In this document: positions 16,048 to 25,128 of the stretch, piece by piece | Numbering within the stretch: the stretch's first letter is position 1 | Layout: every line of letters starts with the position of its first letter | Source: an uncultured Eubacteriales bacterium | Lineage (GTDB): Bacteria > Bacillota > Clostridia > Oscillospirales > Oscillospiraceae | NCBI GenBank assembly: GCA_900079765.1 | Contig: LT599017.1 | Span: 930,001 to 994,000, forward strand | Direction: 5' to 3' | Length of the DNA: 64,000 nucleotides | Translations under genes and position numbers: made by a program | Notes under the pieces: model-generated | Database searches by the model: none | The model's input: only the letters and a program-made list of their open reading frames with translations | Told to the model about the DNA's origin: nothing

Positions 16048-16869
16048 ATGAATATCAAACTCATCGCGCTGGACATGGACGGTACTCTCCTGGAGGAAGA
16101 CCACCTCCACGTGTCGGCGCGCAGCATCGCCGCTCTGCGGCGGGTCTCCGCCCTGGGCATCAAAATTGCCATTGCCAGCGGGCGGAACGTAAAGCTTATT
16201 GAGGAGCCTGCCGCCGCCATCGGAGTGGTGGACTACGCCGTGAGCGCCAACGGTGCGGGCCTGACCGACTGGAGGACGAAGGAGTGGCTCCGGCATGTGG
16301 GCATGCCGGAGGAGCAGTGGCTATCCGTGCTTAACGTCCTGCGCAGCCGGGACATCCCGGTGGAAATCTACGCTGACGGCAAGTCTTACGTGACCCGGGA
16401 CGACCTGCTGGGGGCTAGGCAGTTGGGATTCTCCCAGGAATTTGTGGACAACTACGCCACGAAGGTGGAGATCGTGGACGACATGGCGGCGGCGGTGGCT
16501 GGGAAGACGGTGGAGAAGTTCCACATCTTCTACGTCCCAACAGAGAAACGGGAGCCTCTCAAGGCGGCATTAGCCGCGGCAGGGCCCATCCACTTTGCCA
16601 ACGCGGAGCCTCAGAACATGGAGCTCACCGCCGCGGAGGCCGACAAAGCCAAGGCCCTGGCCTTCCTCTGCGGCAGGCTGGGCATCCGGGCGGAGGAGGT
16701 CATGGCCTTTGGCGACGGAGACAATGACCTGGACATGCTTGCCTGGGCGGGCTGGTCCTACGCCATGGGCAACGCGTCCCCCGGCGCGAAGAAGGCCGCC
16801 AAATTTCAGGCTCCCCCCAACACCGAGGACGGTGTGGCCCAGGTAATCGAGCGGGAACTGCTGGGATAA
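16048..16869 (+). CDS. Cof-type HAD-IIB sugar phosphatase
   Basis: The catalytic Asp pair is in LDMDGTLLEE at the N-terminus, motif II in IASGRN, and the metal-binding end in FGDGDNDLDML near residue 227. A type IIB cap domain lies between. The length of about 273 residues is standard. Two ATGs are possible; 16048 is nine bases after AAGGA and is preferred to 16039. It closely follows lplA. The substrate is unknown. Confidence 0.92.
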   Translation: MNIKLIALDMDGTLLEEDHLHVSARSIAALRRVSALGIKIAIASGRNVKLIEEPAAAIGVVDYAVSANGAGLTDWRTKEWLRHVGMPEEQWLSVLNVLRSRDIPVEIYADGKSYVTRDDLLGARQLGFSQEFVDNYATKVEIVDDMAAAVAGKTVEKFHIFYVPTEKREPLKAALAAAGPIHFANAEPQNMELTAAEADKAKALAFLCGRLGIRAEEVMAFGDGDNDLDMLAWAGWSYAMGNASPGAKKAAKFQAPPNTEDGVAQVIERELLG

Positions 16870-16875
16870 GGAAAT

Positions 16876-16908
16876 AAAAAAGCTGACGAATTAATCGTCA
16901 GCTTTTTT
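16876..16908. terminator. Bidirectional terminator
   Basis: AAAAAAGCTGACGA and TCGTCAGCTTTTTT form a 14-base stem between convergent genes. Confidence 0.85.
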
Positions 16909-16920
16909 ATGATTTAGAGC

Positions 16921-17781
16921 TTACTCGATGTGCACGTGGTTGCCCAGATGCTCGGAGCAGTAGCAGTAGTACCCGTTGCACTTAGAGCAGTAGCGGAATT
17001 CCTCGTCGGGATAGTCGGCGTCGGTCTTGCCACATACGGCGCACTTGTGGATATAGCCCTTCTGCTCCTGGGCCCTGCGGGTGGCGCTTTTGAAGTTAAT
17101 GGTCTGGCGGGAATTCTGGTACTTGACCCGGTGGGCCCTCGTCCTGATAAAATCGAGAATGTCGCCCCAGAAGAAGAGAAGGTAGTTGAGGATGGCGACG
17201 AGGGGAACGATGGCACCCACCCAATTCAGCGTCAGCAGGCTGCTGACGACGCCCCAGAGGAAGAGCGCCGCGTCGATCCAGGCGAGCCACTTGACCTTTA
17301 TGGGGATGATGAAGAAAAGCAGCACCCTAAGGTCCGGGTAGAGGGTGGCGAAGGCGAAGAAGAGGGACAGGTTCACATAGGTGATGGTCACGGAGGCCTC
17401 GCCAAAGAAAAGTCCCATCACCAGCCCGAGAAGGATGTTGAGCAGTACCCCTATTCCGTAGAACACGCTGAATTTCGCGGTGCCCCACTCCCGCTCCAGG
17501 CTGGAGCCGATCCACCAGTAAAAATAGAGCGAGAGGAGCAGGGAGAACGGGTCGCCGCTCAGGGGTATGAAGACGAAGGTGATCAGCCGCCAGACCTGCC
17601 CGCGGAGGATGGCGCTGGAGGAAAAGGCGAACAGGTTGTAAATCGAGTAGCCCGACCCGCTGAACATGTCCAGCAGGTAGACCAGGACGGTGCCCGCAAC
17701 AATGACGGTCATCAGGTTCGGGATGCCGAATCTGGGGTGGTTATTACTAAAACGGCTCAGCCATCGTTCAAGAGAGCGCAA
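16921..17781 (-). CDS. Rhomboid-like membrane protein with C-terminal zinc-binding tail
   Basis: This 286-residue protein has about six membrane segments from residue 22 to 215 and a soluble tail. The early loop with QVWRLITFVFIPL and the YWWIGSSLEREWGT region are rhomboid-like. The position expected for the catalytic GxSG reads TYVNLSLFF, so the serine protease motif is not evident and it may be an inactive rhomboid. The tail has CAVCGK, CSKCNGYYCYCSEH and further His, a likely zinc site. It starts at TTG with GGAGG 7-8 bases upstream. The role is unknown. Confidence 0.75.
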   Translation of the reverse strand: MRSLERWLSRFSNNHPRFGIPNLMTVIVAGTVLVYLLDMFSGSGYSIYNLFAFSSSAILRGQVWRLITFVFIPLSGDPFSLLLSLYFYWWIGSSLEREWGTAKFSVFYGIGVLLNILLGLVMGLFFGEASVTITYVNLSLFFAFATLYPDLRVLLFFIIPIKVKWLAWIDAALFLWGVVSSLLTLNWVGAIVPLVAILNYLLFFWGDILDFIRTRAHRVKYQNSRQTINFKSATRRAQEQKGYIHKCAVCGKTDADYPDEEFRYCSKCNGYYCYCSEHLGNHVHIE

Positions 17782-17898
17782 AGAGAACTCCTCCTTATAT
17801 CACACTGTGGTGACACCCATTTTAACCTCTTTCCAGGATAAAGTAAACAGCCAAACTGTGAACAATACGCGCAAAGAGGGCGGCAGGCGTTTTCCCTA

Positions 17899-17927
17899 TT
17901 GACAGAAAGGGGCGGCGGAGATATAAT
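17899..17927 (+). promoter_or_regulatory. Promoter of metK
   Basis: TTGACA (17899-17904) and TATAAT (17922-17927) are 17 bases apart, both perfect consensus. Transcription would begin near 17934, just before the riboswitch. Confidence 0.8.
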
Positions 17928-17948
17928 AACCTCCGTCAACTGAATAGT

Positions 17949-18089
17949 CCCATTATCAAGAGTGAGCGAGAGAGTTAGCTCGATGACCTCACACCAACCT
18001 GCGCGGCGCGTAAGGTGGTTCTGCTAACAGCGATAAGGCGGCAATCGTAAGTATGCGCGGACCTCCTTATCAGAGGGCCGCGTTTTTTT
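17949..18089 (+). ncRNA. SAM riboswitch (S-box type) with transcription terminator
   Basis: The region before metK has the S-box layout. P1 pairs TTATC (17953-17957) with GATAA (18032-18036). P2 is GTGAG with CTCAC around an inner CGAG/CTCG helix, and P3 is CACCAACCT with AAGGTGGTT. The conserved ATCAAGAG and GATGA segments are present. A terminator (18055-18089) with a GCGCGG/CCGCG stem and seven T follows. GATAAGG (18032-18038) is the exact complement of CCTTATC (18065-18071) in the terminator, so an antiterminator can form when P1 is open. SAM binding should stabilise P1 and release the terminator, shutting off metK. Subclass (SAM-I or SAM-I/IV) is not settled by eye. Confidence 0.88.
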
Positions 18090-18138
18090 GCGCGCCGAGA
18101 GGCTGGGCGTTCCCAGCGAGAAGAAAGGAAGAAAAATT

Positions 18139-19320
18139 ATGGCACACAGACTTTTTACCTCCGAATCGGTCACCGAGGGGCACCCGGACAAGATCTGCGA
18201 CCAGATCTCCGATGCGGTGCTGGACGCGATCCTGGAGCAGGACCCCCAGGCCAGGGTGGCCTGCGAGACCACCGTGACCACCGGCCTCGTCCACGTCATG
18301 GGCGAGATCAGCACCTCCTGCTATGTGGACATCCCGAAGATTGCCCGGGAAGTGGTCCGGGACATCGGGTATGACCGGGCCAAATTTGGCTTTGACTGCG
18401 ACACCTGCGCCGTCATCACCTCGATCGACGAGCAGTCCCCCGACATTGCCATGGGTGTGGACAAGTCCTTTGAGGCGAAGGAGCAGGGGGCCGACGCCCT
18501 CGACAATGGCGCGGGGGACCAGGGTATGATGTTCGGTTACGCCTGCGACGAGACCCCGGAGCTGATGCCCATCGCCCTCTCCCTCTCCCACAAGCTGGCA
18601 CTGCGGCTCACCGAGGTGCGCAAGACCGGCCTTGTGGACTACCTCCGGCCTGACGGCAAGACCCAGGTCACCGTAGAGTACGACGAGGTGGGGACGCCCG
18701 TTCGGGTGGACACGGTGGTGGTCTCCACCCAGCACGGGCCAGAGGTGAGCCTGGAGCAGATCAGGAAGGACATCCTGGAGCTGGTGGTGAAGCCCACCAT
18801 TCCCGCCGCCCTGCTGGATGGGAACACCAAGTACTACGTGAACCCCACCGGCCGGTTCGTCATCGGCGGGCCCCAGGGGGATTCGGGCCTCACGGGCCGC
18901 AAGATCATTGTGGATACCTACGGCGGCAGCGCCCCCCACGGCGGCGGCTGTTTCTCCGGCAAGGATCCCACCAAGGTGGACCGCAGCGCGGCCTATATGG
19001 CCCGCTACGTGGCGAAGAACATCGTGGCCGCCGGGCTCGCAGAGAAATGCCAGATCGAGCTTGCCTACGCCATCGGTGTGGCAAAGCCCGTCTCCGTCCT
19101 GGTGGACACCTTCGGCACCGGGAAAGTGGACGACTGGAGACTGGTAGAGGCGGTAAACGCCCTCTTTGACCTGCGTCCCACCGCCATCATCAACGCTCTG
19201 AATCTGCGCCGCCCCATCTACCGCCAGACCGCCGCATACGGCCACTTCGGCCGCACCGATATCGACCTCCCCTGGGAGCATGCCGACAGGGTGGAGGCGC
19301 TGAAGGCGTACCTTAAATAG
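18139..19320 (+). CDS. metK: S-adenosylmethionine synthetase
   Basis: MetK makes SAM from methionine and ATP. Visible motifs are [13 protein letters not shown] near residue 10, the ATP-binding [12 protein letters not shown] near residue 118, and [16 protein letters not shown] near residue 260. The length is 393 residues. The start is the ATG at 18139 with GAAAGGAAG upstream; a longer in-frame ATG at 18088 falls in the terminator of the riboswitch and is rejected. Control by the upstream SAM riboswitch gives product feedback. Confidence 0.97.
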   Translation: MAHRLFTSESVTEGHPDKICDQISDAVLDAILEQDPQARVACETTVTTGLVHVMGEISTSCYVDIPKIAREVVRDIGYDRAKFGFDCDTCAVITSIDEQSPDIAMGVDKSFEAKEQGADALDNGAGDQGMMFGYACDETPELMPIALSLSHKLALRLTEVRKTGLVDYLRPDGKTQVTVEYDEVGTPVRVDTVVVSTQHGPEVSLEQIRKDILELVVKPTIPAALLDGNTKYYVNPTGRFVIGGPQGDSGLTGRKIIVDTYGGSAPHGGGCFSGKDPTKVDRSAAYMARYVAKNIVAAGLAEKCQIELAYAIGVAKPVSVLVDTFGTGKVDDWRLVEAVNALFDLRPTAIINALNLRRPIYRQTAAYGHFGRTDIDLPWEHADRVEALKAYLK

Positions 19321-19358
19321 GAAATATAGTGGACAACCGCTGAAATTTAGGCTAAACT

Positions 19359-19387
19359 ATAGGGAGGGGCAGTCTGCCCCTCCCTAT
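19359..19387 (+). terminator. Terminator after metK
   Basis: ATAGGGAGGGGCA and TGCCCCTCCCTAT form a 13-base stem with a three-base loop, followed by an AT-rich tail. Confidence 0.7.
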
Positions 19388-19411
19388 CATTTTATTTAGG
19401 AGGCCGGACCC

Positions 19412-20518
19412 ATGCTGAACGTCCTCTATCTCTTGAATCACGCCGGGAAGGCTGGCACCGAGCGATATGTGGAGACCTTAGTGAAGTACTTGGGGGGCAA
19501 GCAGGTCACCCCCTTTTTTGCCTACAACGAGCCGGGCCTGCTGGTGGAGCGGATGGAGGCCATGAACGTCTCCGTCCGGCAGGTGGATTTGAAGAGCCGC
19601 TTTGACTTCAAGGCCGCCAAGACCTTGGCAAAGCTCTGCGACGAGTGGAGGATCGACATTATCCACTGTCACTACCTGCGGGAGCACTATATCGCCCTCC
19701 TCGCCAAGCGATACAAGAAGAATCTGCGGGTGGTTTATACCAACCACTTTGTTATGGAAAACGACGGCTTGACCCGTTTCACCAACCGACTCCTCGACAA
19801 AAAGCAGGATGAGATCATCGCCGTATGCAATCGGGGCAAGGCGCAGCTGATGGAGAACGGCTGGGGCGGCGAGCGTATACGGGTTATCTTCAACGCGGTA
19901 GACCCCGCCGCCTGGGCGGGAGACCGGAGCGAGTCCACGATCCGCGCCGAGCTGGGCATCCCCGAGGAGCGGTTTGTCATGCTCTGCGCCTCCCGTTTTG
20001 CGGAGGACAAGGGGCATAAGTACCTGGTGAGCTCCATCAAGCGCCTTACCGAGCTCACCGCTGTGCCCTTCACTTTAATGCTTGCGGGTGACGGGCCCCT
20101 GCTGGAGGAGACCAAGGCCCAGGTGACTGCCCTGGGGCTGGAGGACAGGATCAAGTTCATCGGGTTTCGCAAGGACATCAAGAACCTCTACAAGGGCAGC
20201 GACCTGTACGTAAATTCCTCCCAGCACGAGGCCCTGAGCTATCTCATCATCGAGGCAATGGCAGCGGGTCTGCCTATCGTAGCCACCGACATGTACGGCA
20301 ACGCCGACATCGTCAACGACGAGACCGGATGCGGCCTCCTGGTGGAGTACGACAACCCCGACTCCATGGCCGTGGCCCTCAAGTGCATGATGGAGGACCC
20401 GGCCTATCTGGCCGAGTGCCGCCAGAGCGCCCTCAGGGCGGTGGAGGATCGCTTTGAGATCCACAAGTGGGCCAAGGCTACCAGCCAGGTCTATGAAGCG
20501 GCGATGAGCCGGAAATAA
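19412..20518 (+). CDS. Family 4 glycosyltransferase
   Basis: This 368-residue GT-B enzyme has the N-terminal NHAGKAGTERYVE loop and the donor-binding region LMLAGDGPLLEE. The family Glu motif is SSQHEALSYLIIEAMAAGLP, followed by VATDMYGNADIV. It probably adds a sugar from a nucleotide donor during surface polysaccharide synthesis. AGGAGG lies before the ATG. It is followed after 14 bases by an O-antigen-ligase-type membrane protein, which supports a cell-surface glycan role. Confidence 0.92.
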   Translation: MLNVLYLLNHAGKAGTERYVETLVKYLGGKQVTPFFAYNEPGLLVERMEAMNVSVRQVDLKSRFDFKAAKTLAKLCDEWRIDIIHCHYLREHYIALLAKRYKKNLRVVYTNHFVMENDGLTRFTNRLLDKKQDEIIAVCNRGKAQLMENGWGGERIRVIFNAVDPAAWAGDRSESTIRAELGIPEERFVMLCASRFAEDKGHKYLVSSIKRLTELTAVPFTLMLAGDGPLLEETKAQVTALGLEDRIKFIGFRKDIKNLYKGSDLYVNSSQHEALSYLIIEAMAAGLPIVATDMYGNADIVNDETGCGLLVEYDNPDSMAVALKCMMEDPAYLAECRQSALRAVEDRFEIHKWAKATSQVYEAAMSRK

Positions 20519-20532
20519 GGAGTACTACGCCT

Positions 20533-22104
20533 ATGTCAGTGGTCCGTGGTAGTGTTTTAATTGAATTTTTCCTGTCTCTCTGGTTTGTCCTCCGGGATGG
20601 CTGGAAGGAGAGCGTGTTGGGCCGCGCCTTTGCACGTGCTGGTCGTGCCGTCCGCCATGGCGTGGAGGGCAGCGCCATGTGTCAGTGGGTCTGGCGGGAC
20701 GGCAAAGTAGTGAGCGGCTGGCCGGAGAGCTTCTCCTGCCGCATTTTCACCGCAATACTCAATATCCCCGTAGCCATCGTCCAGTGGATTTACGGGAAGG
20801 GGAAAGCCCTCTTTGACGGCAGTGTTTTCTTCCGGCTTGGCTCGGCGTTGGGAGGAGCCAGCTTCCTCTTCGTGGGCCTCTCCGTGCTTCTCATGCTCAT
20901 CGTACCCCACGCAAGCTGGAACAATGCCTACACCCTTTTGTGCATGTACGGCGTGTTCATGCTCTTCCTGGTGGGGTGCGCCCAGCGCCGCCGCTGGCGG
21001 CTGGAGCTGGACACCCTGGGGCCGTACTTCACCGTGTTCGCGGGTTTTGTCATGTACGGTTACTTCGCCAGTCTGGGCACGAGCTTTGAAAACGGCGTCC
21101 GGTACGGCCTCCTCAACAGCCTCTCCTGGCGGTTCTTCGTCTTCTACGTCATTGCCTTCCTGTTGGTCCTCTTCGCGGTGAGCGCGGTGCACAAGACCGC
21201 CGACCTCCAGCTCATGGTGGCCATTGCCGTGGCGGGGCTGACGGTGGCCGCCCTGTACGGCTGCTATCAGGGTCTTGTGGGCGTGCCCGTGGTGGCGAGC
21301 CAGCAGGATCTGACCCTCAACGCCGACATGCCGGGCCGTGTCTACGCTTACTTTGATAACCCCAACAACTTCGCGGAGATCCTCGTCATGCTCATGCCCT
21401 TCCTTTTGGCGCTGCTGCTCAACGCCAAAACGTGGCGGGGCAAGGTTCTGGCCGTCCTCGCCATGATTCCCTGCGTGGGGAGCATCGGCTTTACCTACTC
21501 CCGCTCCGGCTGGATCGGCCTTGCCATCGCGCTGGTGGTATTCCTGGTCATGCTGAACTGGCGTTTTCTGCCCCTCTTTATCGTGCTGGGGGTCGCCGCC
21601 GTCCCCTTCCTGCCCGAGAGCATTATGAACCGCATCCTCACCATCGGCAACATGGAAGACACCTCCACGCAGTACCGCTTTTCCATCTATACCAATACCG
21701 GCTACCTCCTCCGGGACTACGGCGTGGGGGGTGTGGGCCTGGGTACCGACGTGATGCGGCAGGTCTTCCGGGTCTACCCCACTATGTTCGATGGAAACTA
21801 TCCAATTCACACCCATAACAACTACCTACAAATGCTGGGGGAGTTGGGCGTTTTCGGTGCCGTCTCCTATGTGGCCCTGGTGCTCTCCCAGGTGAAACGG
21901 GGCGTGAAGGCCTTCTACGCCGGGACCGACCGGGCGGTAAAGAACCTCCTGGCCGCCGCCGTCGGCTCGTTCTGCGGCATTTTGGTCATCGGCGTTGCCG
22001 AGTATACCTGGTTTTACCCTCGCAATATGTTTATCTGGTGGTTCCTCTTCGCCGTTATCACCGCCAGCGTCAAGCTGCTCAAGGGGCATAAGAGTACCAC
22101 TTAG
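20533..22104 (+). CDS. O-antigen ligase/polymerase-type membrane protein
   Basis: This 523-residue protein has ten or more membrane segments. The family region AYFDNPNNFAEILVMLMP is followed by YSRSGWIGLA. A large extracytoplasmic loop carries THNNYLQMLGELG, with the His typical of Wzy_C/WaaL proteins, near residue 424. Such proteins join or polymerise surface glycans outside the membrane. The first 70 residues are an amphipathic cytoplasmic region. It forms an operon with the preceding glycosyltransferase. Confidence 0.9.
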   Translation: MSVVRGSVLIEFFLSLWFVLRDGWKESVLGRAFARAGRAVRHGVEGSAMCQWVWRDGKVVSGWPESFSCRIFTAILNIPVAIVQWIYGKGKALFDGSVFFRLGSALGGASFLFVGLSVLLMLIVPHASWNNAYTLLCMYGVFMLFLVGCAQRRRWRLELDTLGPYFTVFAGFVMYGYFASLGTSFENGVRYGLLNSLSWRFFVFYVIAFLLVLFAVSAVHKTADLQLMVAIAVAGLTVAALYGCYQGLVGVPVVASQQDLTLNADMPGRVYAYFDNPNNFAEILVMLMPFLLALLLNAKTWRGKVLAVLAMIPCVGSIGFTYSRSGWIGLAIALVVFLVMLNWRFLPLFIVLGVAAVPFLPESIMNRILTIGNMEDTSTQYRFSIYTNTGYLLRDYGVGGVGLGTDVMRQVFRVYPTMFDGNYPIHTHNNYLQMLGELGVFGAVSYVALVLSQVKRGVKAFYAGTDRAVKNLLAAAVGSFCGILVIGVAEYTWFYPRNMFIWWFLFAVITASVKLLKGHKSTT

Positions 22105-22166
22105 GGGCGGCGCCGTTCGTTGGACAGCGTGCTCCCCCAAGGGGAAAACGGCATATACCATCAGAA

Positions 22167-22202
22167 ACCGCCCGGGCCTCTTTTATGAGAGGACCGGGCG
22201 GT
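22167..22202. terminator. Terminator between convergent genes
   Basis: ACCGCCCGG and CCGGGCGGT are the outer stem, with inner CCTCTT and GAGAGG pairing. Confidence 0.7.
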
Positions 22203-22211
22203 CGATTATTC

Positions 22212-23909
22212 TTATTCTGCCGCGCTGATGCCGGAGAAACTGTAGGTTTCCGCCGTAATGGTGAATTCCGTGGAGGGCTCCAGGCTCTCCCCGCCGTCCC
22301 GGTTTCCGCCGCCCCAATTGCCGCCGCCTCGCCCGCCGTTGGGCCGGGTGGCACCATCGGCGGTGGACGCATCGCCGGGGGCGGCGGAGCTGTCGGGGGC
22401 GTTCCCGCCGTCAGGCACCACGGATGCGCTGCTCTGCGCGTCGGGCGTGGTCATATCGCCGCCGTTACTGGTGGCCCCGTCGGGCCGCTGAGGCCGGTCC
22501 GTGGGAGCGGTTGAGTCGGCGGGCGCGCCCTCGGGGAGCTCGCCGTCGGCAGGGAACTGAGGCTGCTGGCCGTCTCCGCCCATGTCGGGCGGAGTACCGC
22601 CGCCCATGCCGCCCATACCGCCGCCCATGCCAAAGCTATGGCCCGTGTACTGCTGCTGCACGCCGTTCACGTAGAGGGAGTAGGTGGTGTCCGCCTTAAG
22701 GTCGGGGGAGGAGAAGGTAAGGGAGGAAAAGTCCCGGGCCGCGGTGCTGTTCAAGACCTCGTTGCCGGCGCTGTCCTTGAGGGAGATGACGCTCCCCTCG
22801 GACTGGGTGGAGGAGAAGGAGAGCTGGATGTAGGTCTGGGTGGAGTCGGCGCTTGCCTCATCATTTCGGCTGCCCAGAGCCAGGACGGTGCCGCCGTTGA
22901 GGTAGATGCCGGCGTCGGAGTCGATGCCTCCGTCCCCGGTCTGGGGGTTGGCTGCGGTGATGACAGTGCCGCCATTGATAACGAGGTAGCCGTTAGAGTC
23001 GATACCGTCGCCCTCTGCACCCAGTCCGGCGTTGATGGTGAGATAGCCGCTGTTGATTGTGGTGACGCTCACACCGTCCTCGTTGGTGTTAATGCCGTCG
23101 TTGTCGGCGGTGATGTCGATATTTCCGCCTTCAATGGTGAGGTGGAGCTCGGAGTCCAGCCCCTCGTTGTTGGCAACGATGTAAAGATTGCCGGTGCCTT
23201 CGGCCTCGCTGTATATGTTCATGCTCATCTTGGAGTAAAACGCGCCGTCGAACTTATAGAGCTTGTCGGTGGTGCCCTCCTTGTAGATCTTCGCCACGTA
23301 GGAGCCGGTGATGTGGTTTTCAGACCCGTCGGCCAGGATGACGTTGGCCCCAGCGGCGGAGGTGTCTACAGTGGCGGCGGCGGTCTCGGTGTCACTGCTG
23401 CCGCACTCGTAGACGCTGTAGAAGATGACGGCGGGGGCCACGGTACAGGTGATGTCGGCGTTATCAAGGATGAGAGTGACCGCCGCGGTGGGGTCTTCCT
23501 CCGCGTCCTCCCCCAGGTCGACAGCAAGCTGGCCGGCGGAGAGGGTGCCGCTTACCCGGTAGGCGCCGGGCTCGGTGATGGTGACCACCGTGTGGGCGGC
23601 GGCCTCCTCGGCGGTGTGTCCGTCGGCCTCGGTGCCCTCGCCGTAGGCAGCGTCATGGCCTGCCTCGTAATAGACGATGGCCGCGCCGGTGAAGACCTGG
23701 GCGGCAGGGTCGGTGGAGGCGGCCTGGCCATCTACAGTGACGCCGCTGTCGGAGAGGACGATGTCTGTGGCATCGGTCACCGTGGGCGCCGCGGACGCGG
23801 AGGCCGAGGGGTTTGCGGAGGCGCCGCCGCTCCCGCTGGCGGTGGAGCAGGCGGGCAATGTGAGGAGAAGTCCCAGGGCAAGGGACAGGGCCAGTAGATT
23901 CTTCTGCAT
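22212..23909 (-). CDS. Carbohydrate-binding lipoprotein (Cthe_2159-like beta-helix)
   Basis: This 565-residue protein has a lipoprotein signal with lipobox LPAC (Cys21), then a Ser/Ala linker. A repetitive region follows, with short strands (GYLTINAGLGAEGDGIDSNG, NGGTVITAANPQTGDGG) and many Asp-Gly turns, typical of the right-handed beta-helix family of Clostridium thermocellum Cthe_2159 that binds acidic polysaccharides. The C-terminal 150 residues are low-complexity Gly, Pro, Asp and Asn, perhaps wall-spanning. It is a surface protein; the ligand is not known. Confidence 0.82.
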   Translation of the reverse strand: MQKNLLALSLALGLLLTLPACSTASGSGGASANPSASASAAPTVTDATDIVLSDSGVTVDGQAASTDPAAQVFTGAAIVYYEAGHDAAYGEGTEADGHTAEEAAAHTVVTITEPGAYRVSGTLSAGQLAVDLGEDAEEDPTAAVTLILDNADITCTVAPAVIFYSVYECGSSDTETAAATVDTSAAGANVILADGSENHITGSYVAKIYKEGTTDKLYKFDGAFYSKMSMNIYSEAEGTGNLYIVANNEGLDSELHLTIEGGNIDITADNDGINTNEDGVSVTTINSGYLTINAGLGAEGDGIDSNGYLVINGGTVITAANPQTGDGGIDSDAGIYLNGGTVLALGSRNDEASADSTQTYIQLSFSSTQSEGSVISLKDSAGNEVLNSTAARDFSSLTFSSPDLKADTTYSLYVNGVQQQYTGHSFGMGGGMGGMGGGTPPDMGGDGQQPQFPADGELPEGAPADSTAPTDRPQRPDGATSNGGDMTTPDAQSSASVVPDGGNAPDSSAAPGDASTADGATRPNGGRGGGNWGGGNRDGGESLEPSTEFTITAETYSFSGISAAE

Positions 23910-23964
23910 AGGATGTACTTCCTTTCCTTATGAAGTAAAAGAAGTTTATCATCCCTCTCTTAAA

Positions 23965-24558
23965 TTACCCTGAAAGACCTGTGAACCTTTTGTAAATATC
24001 TGGACGACCCACCGCCGTGAAACCGATGAGGGATGCGTCCTCGCTCAGCACCACCCCGCCCAGGGTCTTGGATGAATGGACCACTCGCAGCTTGCCATCC
24101 GCGCTCCAGCCTACCACGATGCCCACGTGGGATAGGTCGGGGAAGAAGAGAAGGTCGCCGGGCCTCGCCTTTTCCCAGGGTACGGGCTTTGCGCTGGCGT
24201 ACTGAGCCCGCACCCCCTCTCCGATGGCCGCCCCCGCGCTGGGGTCCCCGGCGGCGGTGGTGGCTGCCCAGGAGACGAGACCAGAGCAGTCCAGCCCGAA
24301 GGGGAGAAGTTGGCCCGTGGTGTCGCTCCCGTCGCTGGTGACCCGGGTGAGCATCCCCCAACGGGGATCGGGACCTGTGGACAGGGACTTGCCGCCCCAG
24401 AAGTAGCCCACCCGCCCCACCTGAGAGAGGGCGGCGTCTACCACACGCTCCGGCAGCGGCGCGGGCCGGGGCCGGAATAGGAGGGGGAGGACCAGCCCCG
24501 CCAGCAGTAGCCCCACCGCCGCCCGATGGCGGGCGGCGTCAGGCCTCCGGCGGCGCAT
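23965..24558 (-). CDS. NlpC/P60 cell-wall peptidase
   Basis: From the ATG at 24558, which overlaps the DtxR-type gene by 20 bases, the 197-residue protein has a basic N-terminus and one membrane segment (AAVGLLLAGLVLPLLF). An NlpC/P60 domain follows, with catalytic Cys in FGLDCSGLVSWA, the His in DLSHVGIVVGW and a third polar residue at VVHSSKTLGG. Such enzymes cut peptide links in peptidoglycan. An upstream ATG at 24864 lies within the regulator gene and is rejected. Co-transcription with a metal regulator is unusual but clear from the overlap. Confidence 0.85.
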   Translation of the reverse strand: MRRRRPDAARHRAAVGLLLAGLVLPLLFRPRPAPLPERVVDAALSQVGRVGYFWGGKSLSTGPDPRWGMLTRVTSDGSDTTGQLLPFGLDCSGLVSWAATTAAGDPSAGAAIGEGVRAQYASAKPVPWEKARPGDLLFFPDLSHVGIVVGWSADGKLRVVHSSKTLGGVVLSEDASLIGFTAVGRPDIYKRFTGLSG

Positions 24559-24985
24559 AGCCCATCTCCTCCAATAGGTCGGCCACCCGCTCCAGGCTGC
24601 GCACCGTCCCCTCGGTGAGAAAGTGCTCCACCTGCTCGACCTGTTCCAGGCTCTCCTCCTGCCCGTCCACGAGCCGGAAGAACCTGAGGAGCACCTCGTG
24701 GCGATAGAGGAGGTACTCCCCCAGCCGCCAGCCCTTCTCCGTGGGGCGGATGAGACCGTATTTTTCAAACTCCACCAACCCGAGGGCCCGGAGGTTGTAC
24801 GCCATCTTGGAGGCGGAGGAGGGGCGCACATTGAGCTTGCCCGCCAGGGCGTTGATGCGGACATAGCCCTCGCTCCGTCCCTCCCGGCAGATCATCTCCA
24901 GGTAGTCCTCCATGGCCCCGGTGACGGCCGGGTGATTTTTCAGTTGGTAGCCCTTTTGGGTATAGAACCCGGCGTTATCGTCCAT
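24539..24985 (-). CDS. DtxR/MntR-type metal-dependent regulator
   Basis: The 148-residue protein has the family N-terminal winged helix (AMEDYLEMICREGRSEGYVRI, then VRPSSASKMAYNL) and the metal-binding dimer domain (RHEVLLRFFRLVDG, EQVEHFLTEGTV). Metal ligands of the Glu/His type are present. The chosen start, ATG 24985, follows GGGGGTG; the longer frame to 25069 has a non-typical N-terminus. It is divergent from feoAB, so control of ferrous iron uptake is likely. Confidence 0.88.
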   Translation of the reverse strand: MDDNAGFYTQKGYQLKNHPAVTGAMEDYLEMICREGRSEGYVRINALAGKLNVRPSSASKMAYNLRALGLVEFEKYGLIRPTEKGWRLGEYLLYRHEVLLRFFRLVDGQEESLEQVEQVEHFLTEGTVRSLERVADLLEEMGYAPPEA

Positions 24986-25081
24986 AGAAACACCCCCTTG
25001 ACAGCATATGGCCGCGCCGTCGGTCGCATGCCTCCCCCTTATTCCGTCACCCTTTCTTGGTGGGTGCAATAGAATGGCATT

Positions 25082-25098
25082 AGGAAACAGAGTTTCCT
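25082..25098. promoter_or_regulatory. Candidate operator between the DtxR-type regulator and feoA
   Basis: AGGAAAC (25082-25088) and GTTTCCT (25092-25098) are perfect arms around AGA, about 30 bases before feoA. The location in the divergent region of an iron regulator and an iron transporter suggests a metal-responsive site. Confidence 0.55.
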
Positions 25099-25128
25099 TA
25101 AGCTAAGTTTTTAAAGGGAGTTTTTGCT

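Noticed and set aside
18070-19281. 403-residue reverse frame over metK
   Set aside because: It mirrors metK codon by codon and shows no family features.
22638-23897. 419-residue plus-strand frame over the carbohydrate-binding lipoprotein
   Set aside because: It is Gly/Val-rich low-complexity sequence complementary to the real gene, which has a lipoprotein signal and repeat structure.
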